Source of the DNA: Linyphia triangularis
Lineage: Eukaryota > Arthropoda > Arachnida > Araneae > Linyphiidae
Length of the DNA: 64,000 nt
Reading direction: 5' to 3'
Assembly (NCBI GenBank): GCA_963978545.1
Contig: OZ021721.1
Coordinates: 39,729,348 to 39,793,347 of the forward strand
How positions within the stretch are numbered: position 1 is the first letter of the stretch; each line of letters opens with the position of its first letter. Under the pieces are notes generated by a model that did no database searches, had not been told where the DNA came from, and saw only the letters and a list, made by a program, of their open reading frames with translations. This document shows positions 36,561 to 49,425 of the stretch, one piece after another. The translations under genes and the position numbers were made by a program.

Positions 36561-37030
36561 CAGTGGCGCATCCAGATACATTGTTTCGAGGGGAGGGGGT
36601 TGGGAGCGACTTACTGGATTTTGAAGTAGATTGATTTTAGAATGTTTCTTAAAAGTGAAATAGCAAAACTGTTTTTTAATTAACACACATTTTAATTCAT
36701 CTAAATTTTTTATTAATAAATCACGAATCAATGAGTTACGTTATTTTTAAGAGATATTTAACTTACTATATATTTGCTTACAATATTAAATTCAACCTTC
36801 TAGCTTTTTTTTTGAAATTTTATTTAGAACCCAGCCATCCAATATTTTTATGTATCTGCGAATGAACAAAAGTGTCAACCCATTCCATCGTATCGGCCCT
36901 AGAATTTCTCTAATATAATTTATTGATCGTGAAGTTGAAAAACTTCTTTCAGCAGTTGAGATTGAAATGGGCAGTATTCACAGAAATTTTAATAGTTAAC
37001 TTATATTCCGTGAAAGCATTAATGGCAGTA
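36561..37030 (-). mobile_element. hAT transposon relic: 3' end and transposase dimerisation domain
   Basis: CAGTGGCGCATCCAG at 36561 is a hAT-type terminus. About 280 bp inward on the minus strand, the sequence from about 36978 to 36838 translates to LPISISTAERSFSTSRSIN, then ILGPIRWNGLTLLFIRRYI, matching the conserved C-terminal dimerisation domain of hAT transposases ('LPVSTATAERSFS..R..K.YLRS.M...RLNGLALL.I'). A stop just before LPIS and frame changes show it is dead. The other end was not found, though a G-rich stretch at 37219-37237 resembles sub-terminal sequence at 36590. Confidence 0.72.
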
Positions 37031-39385
37031 GAAGATCTTTCTAAACGATAGATAGATCATTTTGTGTTTCACATTGCCAATTCTGCTTCGATGTTGTCTT
37101 AATAACCGGGTAAATCAGCTTTATAAAACTATACCAGATTTTCTATGGTAAAATATCCAGTAACACTATTTGCAAATAACCCATGGTTGGAAATTTAACA
37201 TAATTTTGTCTCGATTTTCGGGGGAGGGGGAAGGGATTGTAACCCTATCAGTCTGTACAGTAAAAAATATGATATCCTCAGCATTGATAAATGTATGGAA
37301 AAAAAGTAATATTATGCTTCCGCATTTAGAAATATAATAACTAGACTATTCATAGAGAATTCTTCAAAGGTGAATTGGAAGTATGATACTGGTAAACATC
37401 ATTATTTTTTTGTGCGTTTAAATGACACTTTGTTGTTAAACAAAATAATTACAATATTACAAAATAATTATAAATTATTACAAAATAATTAATTAAGCAA
37501 GTCATTTGAAATTATTAGCTGTTATTTATCTAAAAGTACAACTGTGGAAAATGTGGCTTAAGTAGCTAAAAAGCATTTTACTTTCGTTTTACTCATGTAA
37601 ATCACCTAACAACACAGTTCTTACACAAGCTACAATGTAAAAAAAAAATCTTAAGGTATAGTTGAATTTCTACCTGTAACTGTAATTAAGCATATAATTT
37701 TTTAAATTTTTAGTATGGTGAGTGCTTCTTGTTTTTGTACCAGATGCCTGTGAACTTGCTCTATAAATTAGACTGTAAGGTTCGGTACACAAATAAGTTC
37801 AACAAATGTCAAGTTAAATTCGAAAGTTTTTTTATATGTGATCCAATAAGGATTTTACAGTAGAAGGATGAAAATACAAATACACTAACGACTATGATGT
37901 TCATTCACCAGGAAATGGTCTAAAATATTTAATTCTAATAAATATTCATAGTAAAACTGCATTGTGTTTCAACTTTTGATAACTAGGTGAAATATTTTTC
38001 TTATTGCTATATGCTTATTGAGATAAGCTTTTTCAAACTACATCATAGAATATCAATTGCTCTAAAAACAAAAATGTGGTTGAGTGAATTCATTTTGGAT
38101 TTCTTGTCTCTAGATCTACCCAAGGGCAATACTGCTAGTGAAAATAGATGATATCTGAGTAATAATATAGAAATTCCTTCAGGGAAGCAAATATTTGAAG
38201 CTTATAAGTTGGTTTCCTCAGTCCATCATATGGCAATTGAACTCACAATTTTAATTTTTCAAAAAACCAGTCAACTTTTTTTTTATTCCAGCTTTATTTC
38301 AATATATTTATCGCAGTAAGACAATATTTCTTATATGAGGACCACATTCTCAATTGCACCAAATACAGAAAAAAAAATCCTGTTTAATTCTTACAAGCAT
38401 CCAGTTCTTTGTCACTCCCTCACCACAACATTAAAGGTATTAGGTTATATCTCGTCCATTGTTTCTAAAAAGAATTCTACGTCATTTTGTTTTTCTTTTG
38501 TAAGTTGGAGTCTCGTGCTTCCACACAGATCCTTTCTCTCTCCATTAAGGACGGAGGTCGTCTGTCACTAGCCCAAATCACTGACTTTCGACACCTCGGA
38601 CTTCTAAGATAGTTAAAGCCATTTGTACTGACAACGATGTTGCTGAGTAGAAAGGTCACGAGGAAACGACTTGAACGATTCCAATTCCTCACTCATTTGC
38701 TCCGGAAAGGTTTGTTTCTAGAATGCTTCTTTAGATTGGCGTAAACAATTATTTGAGTACTTCTGTATCATGATAGGAAAAGGAAGCGTATTTAAAATGA
38801 TGTTGAATAGTACCATTGCTAATATTAAAACATCAAGATGGATTTTCAATTTGACAAAATTAAAAGTATACTGTCAAAATAAAATAAAAACAAGATAATG
38901 TCGACATGCATATCGTCAAGTAATTCATGACTGATCACTTGCCTGCCACTTTTGTACAGCTCATAAGCTTTTTCTTCTTTGAAGGCACATGATGCTAATT
39001 TATTGGCTACCATACTGCTCCCCATATAATTCCGTGTAATATGTTACCTTTGATTACCATCAGACATTAACTAGTTTGGGGAAGAGTTATTAATGCACAT
39101 CTGTACGAGACTTTTTAAACCTTCTTTGGATTTAAGTCAATAGTAAAGCATGCACTATCTAGAAGCTTCAGTTATAAATAAGTGGGCTTTATACGAGTCA
39201 GAACTTCGAAAAAATTTTTTTAAAAAGAACTTCAAGTATAAACTTAAAATACAGTCATGATTTCCCATTTTACTCAGCCATTGTTTTTGTATTTAACTTT
39301 TTAGAATCGTTATTTCCTCTTAATACAATATTATCTTACATGTAGAATGCAATAGCGCGAAACTACATATGTGCTGTGATTTCAA
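37031..39385. other. Mostly AT-rich, one GC-richer patch
   Basis: AAAATAATTA units repeat at 37440-37492. The patch at 38500-38710 is less AT-rich, and its minus-strand frame (38477-38692) has a signal-peptide-like start, but it begins with GTG directly after a stop codon, so no eukaryotic start is available. It could be part of a spliced exon or an old repeat. Nothing is supported. Confidence 0.4.
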
Positions 39386-39389
39386 AAGT

Positions 39390-39445
39390 CATTTGTGGTT
39401 AGTCACTTTCCTGAAGTCCCAGGTTCAAGTATAGTTCACTTAAAA
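39390..39445 (+). repeat. Degenerate tRNA-like SINE head
   Basis: TTTGTGGTTAGTCACTT (A-box-like) is followed about 20 bases later by CCCAGGTTCAAGTA (B-box-like). The segment is short, with no body recognised. It could be coincidence. Confidence 0.3.
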
Positions 39446-42400
39446 TCAGATGTTATTTTTGTTGTAAAAAAAATTAGTTGAACTAAATATTTTTGTCTAT
39501 CTTCCAATCCTAAAACACAGTATTTACATTAAATTTAGCGAAATCTAAGTTGTGAAAACCGGCGATCTCCAAAGTAAGTTGCACAAGTGGCCAAATACAA
39601 CATAAAAAATTGAATAACCTCTTCCATGCACGTGCCCCTGCCACTATAGATTGCGTTTTAAAATATACTGCTATAATGCCTCGAAAACCTATCCTAGTTT
39701 TAGTTCCTATCTCATTTTGGTTAAGTGTGGAAGAAAATCAGTTTTCCCAAATTTTTTTATTTTCTGGAGATGGCCGGATTTGCAACTAGACGATACAATT
39801 ACTTAATTTATTAAACGTCTTATTGTTTTGCCCCAAAACTGCCATTAAACTGTATTTATGCAAAAAAAAATTTAATAGTGTTTTAATTCCAAAATGTGGT
39901 ATAAAACAACGATTTATTTATAAATCAGGATTCTTAATAAAAAACTATGCAATTAAAATGAAGATTTTTTCCTAAGACATCGTTCGTCGTGTTCTTCAAC
40001 TAAGATCAATGTAGTACCACTTGTTCAGAAGAAGGCAGTGAAAAACGTAACCTGTACACCTGTTAAAAACATTACAAAAAGCCAATTACAAAAATAAAAG
40101 ATATTTAACTTGCCCTACGGCAACTCGGGGAAATTGGAAACTAATTCAATTAATGGCAATTTGTTTTAAAAATTCAATGGTCTTTTTTATTTGTTAGAGT
40201 GTTGGGGCTCGAAATTATGTTGTGTCGGTCAACCTGGTACTGATTTTTAATAACAAAAGTTAGTTCCCAAATCTGGTTATTTAAAGTTTTTTGCATTGGT
40301 GTTTTACTTAATGGCTTTAGTGGTTTTATTGTTTTTCAGTGAGTTTGAGTTTGATGTTTACTTTTTATTTCACTGAAGTCTTCATTCAAAGTTCTGACTC
40401 CACTGAACCCTCCGATAAAAGGCCAGTAGGGACTATTTCGTTTTGTAATCGAATTTAAAAAAATTCAAGACTGCTATTTCATCTTATTTCTATGTCTTGC
40501 ATTTATAATGCTTTAGAGCTAAATGCTGATAAGTTTAGATTGTGTCTGTGTATCTATAATATAAATTTGTCTTTAAATATGTGTCGTATTTTTCCTGTTG
40601 ACCTTTTAAGTAGTAAGTTACCACTGAAAAAATAATTTCCTATGTTTTGTTTCTAAACACTAATAAAATAGTGTTTATTTAGAAACCATTGAAATAACCT
40701 TTAAAATTGGTTAAGTTTTATTTTTGGGGAGTTTCTAAAAATGGTAGAAAATATTAAAAACGTTTATATTTGGTTATTAAAAAATTTAAACTTACAAGCA
40801 ATTACTGAAAGCAACATTGTTTCATATGTTTCTGATTAATAATTCATATTAACACATATACACAATAGTTATTTAGAAGTGCGTTAAAATAACAAAATGA
40901 AATGGTTAGATATACAAATGGTAAGATATTATTTCTAGTATGCACCTTTAGAGTAATGTAAACGTTTTTTTTTTTGCAGTAGAAAAGAACAAACATCTAC
41001 AAGGTAGAGGTGTTATTGATATTTATCTAGTCGCATTGTAAATTCGAAATGAGAATGAAGCTAACAGAAAAACTGCCTCATGTTGATTTTTATTACTAAC
41101 CATACGAGATTTTTTTTTGTAGCCTGTTATGTAAATATGTGTATTATGCAATCTATATTATGCAATACAACAGTGAAGTATACTTAAAAACTTACTAAAG
41201 AACTTAACTTAAAAGGTGTTTCGTATCCCGAGATCAACAGCGAAATACTTTTACAATAATTTTGATGCTTTCTAGTCCGCATTCAAAGCATTAAAAGTTG
41301 AATAACAAGAGAACTATATGGATGACTTAAAGAAAGATGGGCACCGAGCTAGTCATACTTACTTATCGTTTGGCCTTCATATGCTTTTAACGAAACATCT
41401 AACTGTCGGAAATATTTAACTCATCCCCTTAATTTCATATTTTGCAATTGGAAAATTATAAAAGTAGCTCAGTAGCAAACTGATTAGCTTACATGCATAT
41501 TAAAATTATTAATCTAAAAGACTTAGATTCAAATAAATAAAATAAGATGTATTTAATATTTAAGTGTGGTCTAAAATATTTGTCAAAATATTAATTTACT
41601 TCATGTATGACTGGATTTTTACATTTTAAGAGTTTTTTCTTTTAAATATATGTCAAACAAATAATGTACTACTGATAAATTAAACAATAATGATAAAGCA
41701 ATTGAAAAATATGTTTAAATTAGAGTAAGTTATGAAATAGAATATCTTCACAACGTTTAATATAAAAATAGCTATTTCATAATACGTTAACTACCAATTG
41801 TTTAACATTTCTTCTATAATATTAAAGCCCCAATGTGGCGAATGAAGCTTTCAGAGTTATTCGGTATTATGGTTAAAAATATAGCGTAATGTATGCGTAA
41901 AACAAATTGCCTATTTTAAGGAAACAACATTTAAACCCGTGATAGGATTATCTTGCTTTTAAATGAGTATTTGACAATTTTGTACACATAGAATATTAGT
42001 GAGTAAAACATTGAAATATGTAATAATAAATCAAATTGAAAAAAGTCCTTAAATTTTAATAGTGTTATTCAATAGAGCCATTTTAATAGCGTACAAAGCT
42101 GCGCTATTTTTTTGTAGACTTTTGTTTCTTCAATGGCTTCCATTGATTGATTGCCTACTTAGTGAAAAACTAGATTTTATTTTCTAAAAAAGAATATAAA
42201 TAAAGATGGTTTTTTAAAAGTGTGAACTCTAAGCAAAATTGGCTGAACTTTTATCAGTGATTTAATAAAATCCCTCAAACGTACTTATAAATAAATTCTT
42301 TATGTATTATACTTTGAATAGGATGTTTTTTATAAAAAAAACCCTCCTAAGTGTCTATCTTAAGTTGGAAGCAGAAGTAAATGCCATTTCGAGTAATTAT

Positions 42401-43079
42401 ATACAACAAAATGTTGGATATGGCTTTCAATTGCAAAAAAAAAAAAAAAAAAGAAGAAAAAAAAAAAAAAACCTGACACAATCTAAATAAATAAAATTTT
42501 CATACGTATTAATACTAAATGCAGCTAAATTCTTTTTAACTGAGTTGAAGCGTAGCACATCAGAAATAGCCTTTTTCTCATAAGATTTTTGGTGGTATCT
42601 TGTTATGTATTTTACGTCTCAAAGAAATCTTTAATCAAAAGAAAGTGTTACGTGTTCATATTCGTCTTTTTAATGAATGACATCCTCTATTGAACAATTA
42701 CTGTTTATTTGGCAATTATATGCTTATTCTAGGTAATGGTATGCCTCAAATAATTAAAATATCAGGTTCTTTTATTGATTTCAAACTAAAAAATCATTTC
42801 TAAAACTATGAAATATATTTGAAGTTATCCTAAAACTCCTACACTGATATCAATAACTTTAAAAAAGTTTTTAGCAAAAATGTCTTGAAAACATAAAAAA
42901 TAACTCATAAAAAAATTACCTCGCAATAAACTGTATTGGAAAATAGCCAACTCAACCTGCCATGTTTCATCTGGAAGACATGTCTCCTTAAACTATATAG
43001 TGTAACCCTTCCATAGATCCTCCCATTAAGATCTCTACTTAAAAGACTATCTTACCAAGAATCAAGTTCCCTCGCTTCT
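39446..43079. other. AT-rich region upstream of the neuroligin promoter block, nothing recognised
   Basis: The only notable structure is an A-rich tract at 42436-42471 (A runs with AAGAAG), which produces the Lys-rich end of the 42302-42490 frame. A short inverted pair GTTTCTAAACACTAATAAAA/ATAGTGTTTATTTAGAAAC lies at 40650-40685. No upstream exon was recognised. Confidence 0.5.
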
Positions 43080-43330
43080 AGTGGCCCGCTCCCGAAGGTT
43101 GAGCATGCACATGCGCCCCATGATTGCCGCCCCTTTGCCCCAGCGCCACCAAGGCGAGAGATGAATCTACCCGCTCTCTTTATCCAGATAGACGCAACGC
43201 TCTCTCTACTCTAGTTGTTCAAAACTTCTTTCCCGCGAATTGGTGAAAAGTTAGGAAGTGTTTATCGCGCACCGGCCGTGGGGCGCACTACCACTGCGCT
43301 TCAGGATGGGGCTGTTTTAAAAATTCTGTA
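43080..43330 (+). promoter_or_regulatory. GC/CpG-rich promoter-like block upstream of neuroligin
   Basis: About 250 bp stand out from the AT-rich surroundings by high GC and more than a dozen CpGs. The block contains C-rich Sp1-like stretches near 43126-43150, an NRF1-like CACATGCGCC near 43109-43118, and GCGCACCGGCC and GGGGCGCAC near 43267-43289. It lies 500-750 bp upstream of the neuroligin ATG, where a TATA-less promoter would be expected. A TATATAG at about 42994-43000 lies just before it. The start site cannot be fixed from sequence. An alternative is a conserved 5' exon or enhancer. Confidence 0.55.
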
Positions 43331-43836
43331 AACTATGGAGGGTTTATAGTTGTGAACTGGTGGATTTTTTTTGGAAGTTTGGATTGTAAGAAGAAAAGTT
43401 GGAAGTTGTGCGGGGCTGAACTTTCAAGTTTAGAGCCGGTTAAGTAGTTAACCGAATTTAGTTGCCAATAGTTTTTGGATTGATTGGAGAGCTCTTGAAG
43501 TTTTCTTTCGAGTTAAGTGACTTTTCAATACGGAATAGATTGTTTGTATCTACATAGACTTTTTAAGGCACCTTGGTTGAAATTGAAAAGTTTTGACCGA
43601 CATTTTATAACTTTTTTTTGCTTGGATGAACTATTGAAAATTGATTTTTTCTGAACTGCGTTTGCTAGGAAGTGGTTAGAGCTACCTTTTAAATACCAAT
43701 ATCAGAGCTCACTGAAGAAAAATCTATTTTTCAAAGAAGAAATCTTTGTGGAAAAGAAATAATTTTTATTGATATATTTAAAAAAAAAAAAAGGTCTGCG
43801 ATTTTATGGTGCTGAGCATTATTTTTTAATTTTAAA
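43306..43836 (+). promoter_or_regulatory. Probable neuroligin 5' leader with short upstream ORFs
   Basis: Between the GC-rich block and the neuroligin ATG there are at least four short upstream ORFs: 43306-43320 (4 codons), 43335-43349 (4 codons), 43626-43637 (3 codons) and 43806-43829 (7 codons, ending 7 bases before the main ATG). None overlaps the main start. If the leader is transcribed continuously they could damp translation of the main frame. That is inference and depends on the unknown start site and on any intron in the leader. Confidence 0.4.
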
Positions 43837-44287
43837 ATGACACCTAAATCTGTATTCAGTTTTGTTCTTCGACTAACTCTGTTGATCTGTGTGAGTCAAG
43901 TATCTGCTGGTCCTGAAAACAAAAGGATCCGTTCCCGAATTATCAAAACCAAGTATGGGGATCTGAAAGGTTTTATTACCACTTTTCCAAATCGGCCGTA
44001 TATAAAGGGTTTTCAACCAGTTGAAGTATACTTAGGGGTCCCTTATGCAAGTCCTCCGACGGGGTCCTTGAGATTCATGCCCCCGGTAACCCCTCCTCAT
44101 TGGCGAGGCATAAAAAGTGCGGAACATTTCAGTGCTGTTTGCCCCCAAAGGCTTCCAGATATCAAAAATGAAACAGAGGCTTTGAAACGGATGCCTGCAG
44201 GAAGATTAGAGTATCTCAAGAGGCTGATTCCATTGTTGCAGAACCAAAGCGAAGATTGCTTGTACCTCAACATCTATGCTCCAATAG
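43837..44287 (+). CDS. Nlg: Neuroligin, first coding exon (partial gene)
   Basis: This exon encodes the N-terminus of a neuroligin, a postsynaptic type I membrane adhesion protein that binds neurexin through a catalytically dead cholinesterase-like domain. The ATG has an adenine-rich context (AAAATG). Residues 1-24 form a signal peptide (hydrophobic stretch about 7-20, likely cleavage after VSA). From about residue 34 the esterase fold begins. YLGVPYASPPTGSLRF (65-80) and EDCLYLNIYAP (139-149) are hallmark neuroligin/esterase strings. Cys102 and Cys141 match the conserved N-terminal disulfide pair. NET (111) and NQS (136) are glycosylation sequons. The frame runs into a stop at 44293, but AG|GTAAGT at 44287/44288 is a strong splice donor, so the exon holds 150 codons plus one base (phase 1). 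The pseudo-catalytic region, transmembrane helix and PDZ-binding tail must lie on later exons outside the window. Other carboxylesterase-family adhesion proteins (gliotactin, neurotactin) are less likely given the spacing around VCPQRLPDI. Which neuroligin paralogue it is cannot be decided here. Confidence 0.93.
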
Positions 44288-44293
44288 GTAAGT
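44288..44293 (+). other. Splice donor of neuroligin first coding exon
   Basis: GTAAGT follows an exon ending CAATAG, a near-consensus donor. It interrupts the frame just after the conserved NIYAP string, and without splicing the protein would end five bases later. No matching acceptor plus neuroligin exon was recognised downstream, so the intron is at least 19.7 kb long. Confidence 0.88.
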
Positions 44294-47200
44294 GATTTTC
44301 TACTGTATACAACGTTACAAACTTTAGTTGAACTCCGAAACTGTCAATCAGCATTTGTTATAACTTCAATTATTTGTTCAAAAATTGCATAATTTAATTT
44401 AGTAACTCAGATGGCAATGTCTTGCCTTCTATAAATACAATCAATTAATTGACTTGCTATATATCAATTAACATAATGTTTTAGTATAGAAGTAGATCGG
44501 CTTTTTATGCCTACTTATTAAATAATATATTACCATCTTACACAAAGTGACTAAGTTTTTTAATTTGTATAAACGTATAACGTTATAATTATGGAATACA
44601 TATAATATTATGGCAATTGACTCAAATCACTGAAAATGCCCATTAATTGAAATAAAAATCAACTTCAAACTGTTCTGGAAGTTTACAGTTTTCCAGAAAT
44701 ATCTGTAGCTTGCGTGCATATTTAATCGGTTTTATTTAGTTAGGTCAATGTTAGAAAAATTTCCAATCTCGGTTAATCGAGAAAATTTAAACATTTTAAC
44801 ACTGACACACCATGTGTCAGTTTTGTTCGCTCAACGAGCGTTTTCGGTTTTTAAGACTATTATTTATATTAGATGATGTATGGTGAGAAATACTAATATT
44901 TAAACACACACAATTCAATTTACTGTATAACTTATTCTTAAATACTAGAATTGATTATACAATAATTTGAAATAGTATAATTTACCTTTCAATGGCGCTT
45001 GTAATATTTTCACTATGTAAGAATATGTTTCATTCATTACCTTGGGTAGACGGAAGTTAATGCCTAAAAACGAATTAATTTTGAACCAATGCAATTTTTC
45101 CAATTACTGACTTCAAATCGCATTTTTTTTAAACAATATGCGGTTAGATATTGGTATTTTTTTTAATTTTTTTGTAGATATTAGAATTTTAAAATTTTGA
45201 TTACAAGTTTCAGACATTAGCCTTCCTCTACCAAGGCTTAAAATGTATATGTTCAGGGAAGGCCATAATATCCTATTTTACCAGCTGATATTGCATGTAG
45301 GTCACTTTTTTAAACAGAAAGGTTTATGCTACAAAAAGAAAAAAAAAAAAAAAGAAAAAAAAAAAACAGCCAAAATTCTAACAAGTAAGTAGCCTACATT
45401 CTGAAATCATTGGGCCTGATATGTAATGGTAAGTGAAATGCTTAAATGTCCAAAGTCAGGCAGAACTAATAGATCTGAAGTATTTTTCAATGATTGATTT
45501 ATTATTCAGTGACATGCAGGACAAACTTGAAGAATTTTATTTTCTTCCTCATAACTTTTTGTGCGCATGTTTTAATTATGTTGTTAATATATAGGTTTTG
45601 TTAAATTATAAGTTTTGTTGAATTGAGTGTCATTTTATGGGAAATTAGTTACATCAAAACTAACAACTGATTTAATTTTTCAGAGAGGGACATTTGATTG
45701 CAATGCTTTAAATGGCAACATAAATTATCAAACCATTTAATATTTAAGCATTTTAGAAGTTGTTGAAAATTGCTATATTGTCAAATACAAATTTCAAGAA
45801 TTTTTTAAATATTTAAATGATGTTGTTAGAGCTTTAAAACTAGCTGACAGTTTCAAACAAATTTTTAGTTATTTTAAAAATTGTATAAAGGGCTATAAAT
45901 GAGGCAAAACATCAGATATCACCTATAATTTAAATGTAACTTAAATAAATCTAGTAAAAAGCAAAGACTATTATATTTTATTAGAGGTTGGTTTATAATT
46001 TAAAAATAAGGTGTTATCCAATTGTGAATTTTTTTTTATTGTAATTATTTAAAATTTTTATCATACAGTTCGCCATTTACAGGGCTACTTCTCAGAGAGA
46101 AATAGCCAAGAACGGGATTTCTAATCATATTGATAATAATTTATTGTTATTATCATATAATATTTAAAAACAGATTTTCGGACTTTCTGAGATATGAAAT
46201 TATGATTATTAGATCTTAATTTTAACTCGTCAATTTAATAAGTATTTTACGTATAAAACATACATAATTATGATGAATTGCATGCCATCAGACATGATGT
46301 ATTTTTTACCATTCTTGACAAATGGTTAAGAGGTTGCGTCAATGATACCAGATCAATCAATGGATCTATTTTATTCTTAGCTTGCATAAATTCTAGACCA
46401 AGCTCAATGTTTTTATGAATATAGTTGACATATTTTTATCCATTATCAATAAATATATTTAATTTTCCTTGAAACGTATCAACTTCAATTTGTTTATATA
46501 TTCGCATTTGCAATAAGCATTTATATTTTAAATTTTGATATTAGAATATAGGTTTTTGGAAAAAAAAATATTTCAGAAAAAATATTTGATGCGCCAGTCA
46601 AAACATCAATTTTATGAAAACAGGTGAATTTCGTAAAATGACGTACTAACATTTACCCATTGTTGCTACTACAATAGAAAAAAATGTATATACGAGGGAA
46701 AACAATGCCTATTGACAAAAGCATTCTTCTGTATAATTTTTTTTTTATAAAAATATTTTTTGTTCTTATTTAAACCAGGGTAGCTCAGTTTTATTTGAGA
46801 TTTTATTTAACCAATTTGGATAGCTATATAGAAGCATGATGTTTATATTGGAGATTACCTGCCATAAGATATACACGAAGGATATACTGCGCCGCAACAT
46901 CTGAAAATATTATCAACAATAAAACCTGAATGACTAAGAATGGTTAAATTTTTTCGGGGGGGGGGGGGTGTCCATGAACTTTTTCAATTTAAAACTGACC
47001 GGCATTTGCATCTCGAATGCAAGAAAACGTGGCTAAATCTCACTAGGTAGCATGACAATACCGACTTGAGGTTATCTGTCATAATTAATTTAATTTATAT
47101 TAATTTAGAAAACATATGAGACGTAAGACATTAAGGTTTTCTGCATAAATATGCAGTACTAATTTTATTACCTTGACCGTAAATGTTCGTAATAGCAAAA

Positions 47201-49125
47201 ACTGAATTTACTATTCTGAGCTTATCAACTTAGTATTAGCTTCCTTAGTGATTACTTTCAGACTTCCTTTTTACTCCCGGACTTCCTTTATTGTCTTATT
47301 TGCCATATTAAATCACTGTGTCTTTGTTAATTGGAATCAGGATGGTTGTTTTTGTATTATATATCCTTTGGAACATTTTCACCAATTTTTATAGTCCTGG
47401 CTAGGCAAGTCTATGTATGTAATATTCCTCAATTTGAACCTTTTTTATTGTGACTTTGGGTTAACTACATGAAATAGTTTAGGCTTAGTTATACTATATA
47501 TGTAACCTTAAAGCGTAAGTAAAAATTTTATGCATCCTGGCTGCTTAGGAAATAGGATATTGGAGTTTCCCCAAGATGGTTCTTCTTTTTAGAGTATTTC
47601 CACTCTATTCTTTCTCTGAAAGATGTTTTGTCGAAATTATGATACCTTAGTTTCACTATGACTAACTTTGAAATTATATCAATGGGTCAACTAAGGGATA
47701 GATAAAATTACAAAAAACAATACGTAACATAAATAAATATAAGTTTGTTTTATTATAAAAATTGCTCAGAGAATTTTAAAGTTGCAATTTCCTCCTTGTT
47801 CGATACTTTTAAAAGTGAAGGTGCAGAGACCAAATACGCGTTCCATTGTTAAATATGTGAATAGGTTTTATTTGTTAGGGATTGGTATTTTTACGCCATT
47901 GATATGCGTTCTGCTTTTAGTAAAGAATATAGATGATGGTTTTTGTGACAAGATGTAACTACTTGTACTGTTCATCTATCATAATAATAGCTCTCACCAG
48001 CTAGTCTAGCATTGTTTGTTGCCATGGAAACAAGATAAATCCCTTTTTCTGCGGGGATTTTAAGGAAAAAGATTTCTACTTTATAGGTATTGGATGCCAG
48101 TTTTTGTCATTGGAATCTTTCAGACTATATGGTGAGAGCTATTGTCTTGATAACAAAGTGAAATTTATGGATTGATGCTTGAGGGAGTTATTAGCACTCC
48201 AATGATGATAAACAGTGGATTTTTTTTCCGAATGAGTTTTTATGCCAGAAGTAACTACTGGAAAAATCTTTTTACTTAAATTTACAAATAGTTAATTTTT
48301 AAATTATATTTGATAATTTAAATCAGCCTATTTCATATTGAAAATATTTTTAATTTCTCTGATTTTGAAAATGAAACAAGAACAAAAGCATAATTCCGCA
48401 AAACCTCATAACATGTGAGATTGCTTGAGAACACTTAAACAACTTTAAAGTCAATTCACAATTGAATTCTAAGATTTCGAGTTTGTGCATATTTTTTTTT
48501 TTTAAAGTATATATTATTTTTTGTCAAAAGTTATTAGTATGCTTTATATTTCTCGCTATCAATATAGTTGTTCAATTTAATTATTTTTTACATAGTTTCT
48601 AAAATATACAATGACTATTTATTATAGATTCAAATATTAAACTTCTCGTTTAGAAAAGTTTGTTCTTTATTGTCTCTCTAGATATCAATTATCATTCCAA
48701 CAACCATTAAATGGTTATCATTGCAGAAATTTTAATGGCATTCGAGTATTTCTTTTGTGAAAGAGACCTTTTTTTATCTACCTTTTATTGTGAATTCAGA
48801 ATAATGTGCCGTCTTTGGTACGTTGTAATTGATCATGATTGATGGCAAGATTTCAATAGAAATAGATGGCGATGATTCATTCCATCTTTGTTTAGAATTT
48901 GTTACAAAAGATGGAAGTAAAGTTGTTTTGGTGAAAAAAATCATAATCGATACTTTTAATACATTTTACGAATTTTTGTAAATAACTTATAATTGTATGT
49001 AGTTTTAACACAAAATTTGGTTTTTAAATGTAGATATTTAAATAATATGGTATTATAATTGCTATTTTTCAATGAAATCCATCAAATCCTTAAGTAACTC
49101 TGTATCCATGTTCATATTTTATTGA

Positions 49126-49425
49126 AATATACAAATTATTTAAAATATACAAATTATTTAAAATATACAAATTATTTAAAATATACAAATTATTTAAAAT
49201 ATACAAATTATTTAAAATAGACAAATTATTTAAAATATACAAATTATTTAAAATAGACAAATTATTTAAAATATACAAATTATTTAAAATATACAAATTA
49301 TTTAAAATATACAAATTATTTAAAATATACAAATTATTTAAAATATACAAATTATTTAAAATATACAAATTACTTAAAATATACAAATTATTTAAAATAT
49401 ACAAATTATTTAAAATATACAAAAA
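49126..49425 (+). repeat. 18-bp minisatellite, ~16.5 units
   Basis: Unit AAATTATTTAAAATATAC repeats almost without variation. Two units carry AGAC instead of ATAC (around 49220 and 49256) and one carries TTACTT instead of TTATTT (around 49372). Because 18 is a multiple of three, the minus strand stays open through the array as a (YILNNL)n frame of 110 codons, which is an artefact. It lies in the neuroligin intron. Confidence 0.97.

Noticed and set aside
38477..38692. Minus-strand frame with a signal-peptide-like start
   Set aside because: Begins with GTG immediately after a stop, so there is no eukaryotic start. No splice acceptor or family support was seen.
49090..49422. 110-codon minus-strand frame made of YILNNL repeats
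   Set aside because: It is the 18-bp minisatellite read through; a unit divisible by three stays open automatically.
49126..49425. Regular array that might suggest CRISPR
   Set aside because: Unit is 18 bp with no unique spacers, in a eukaryotic intron.
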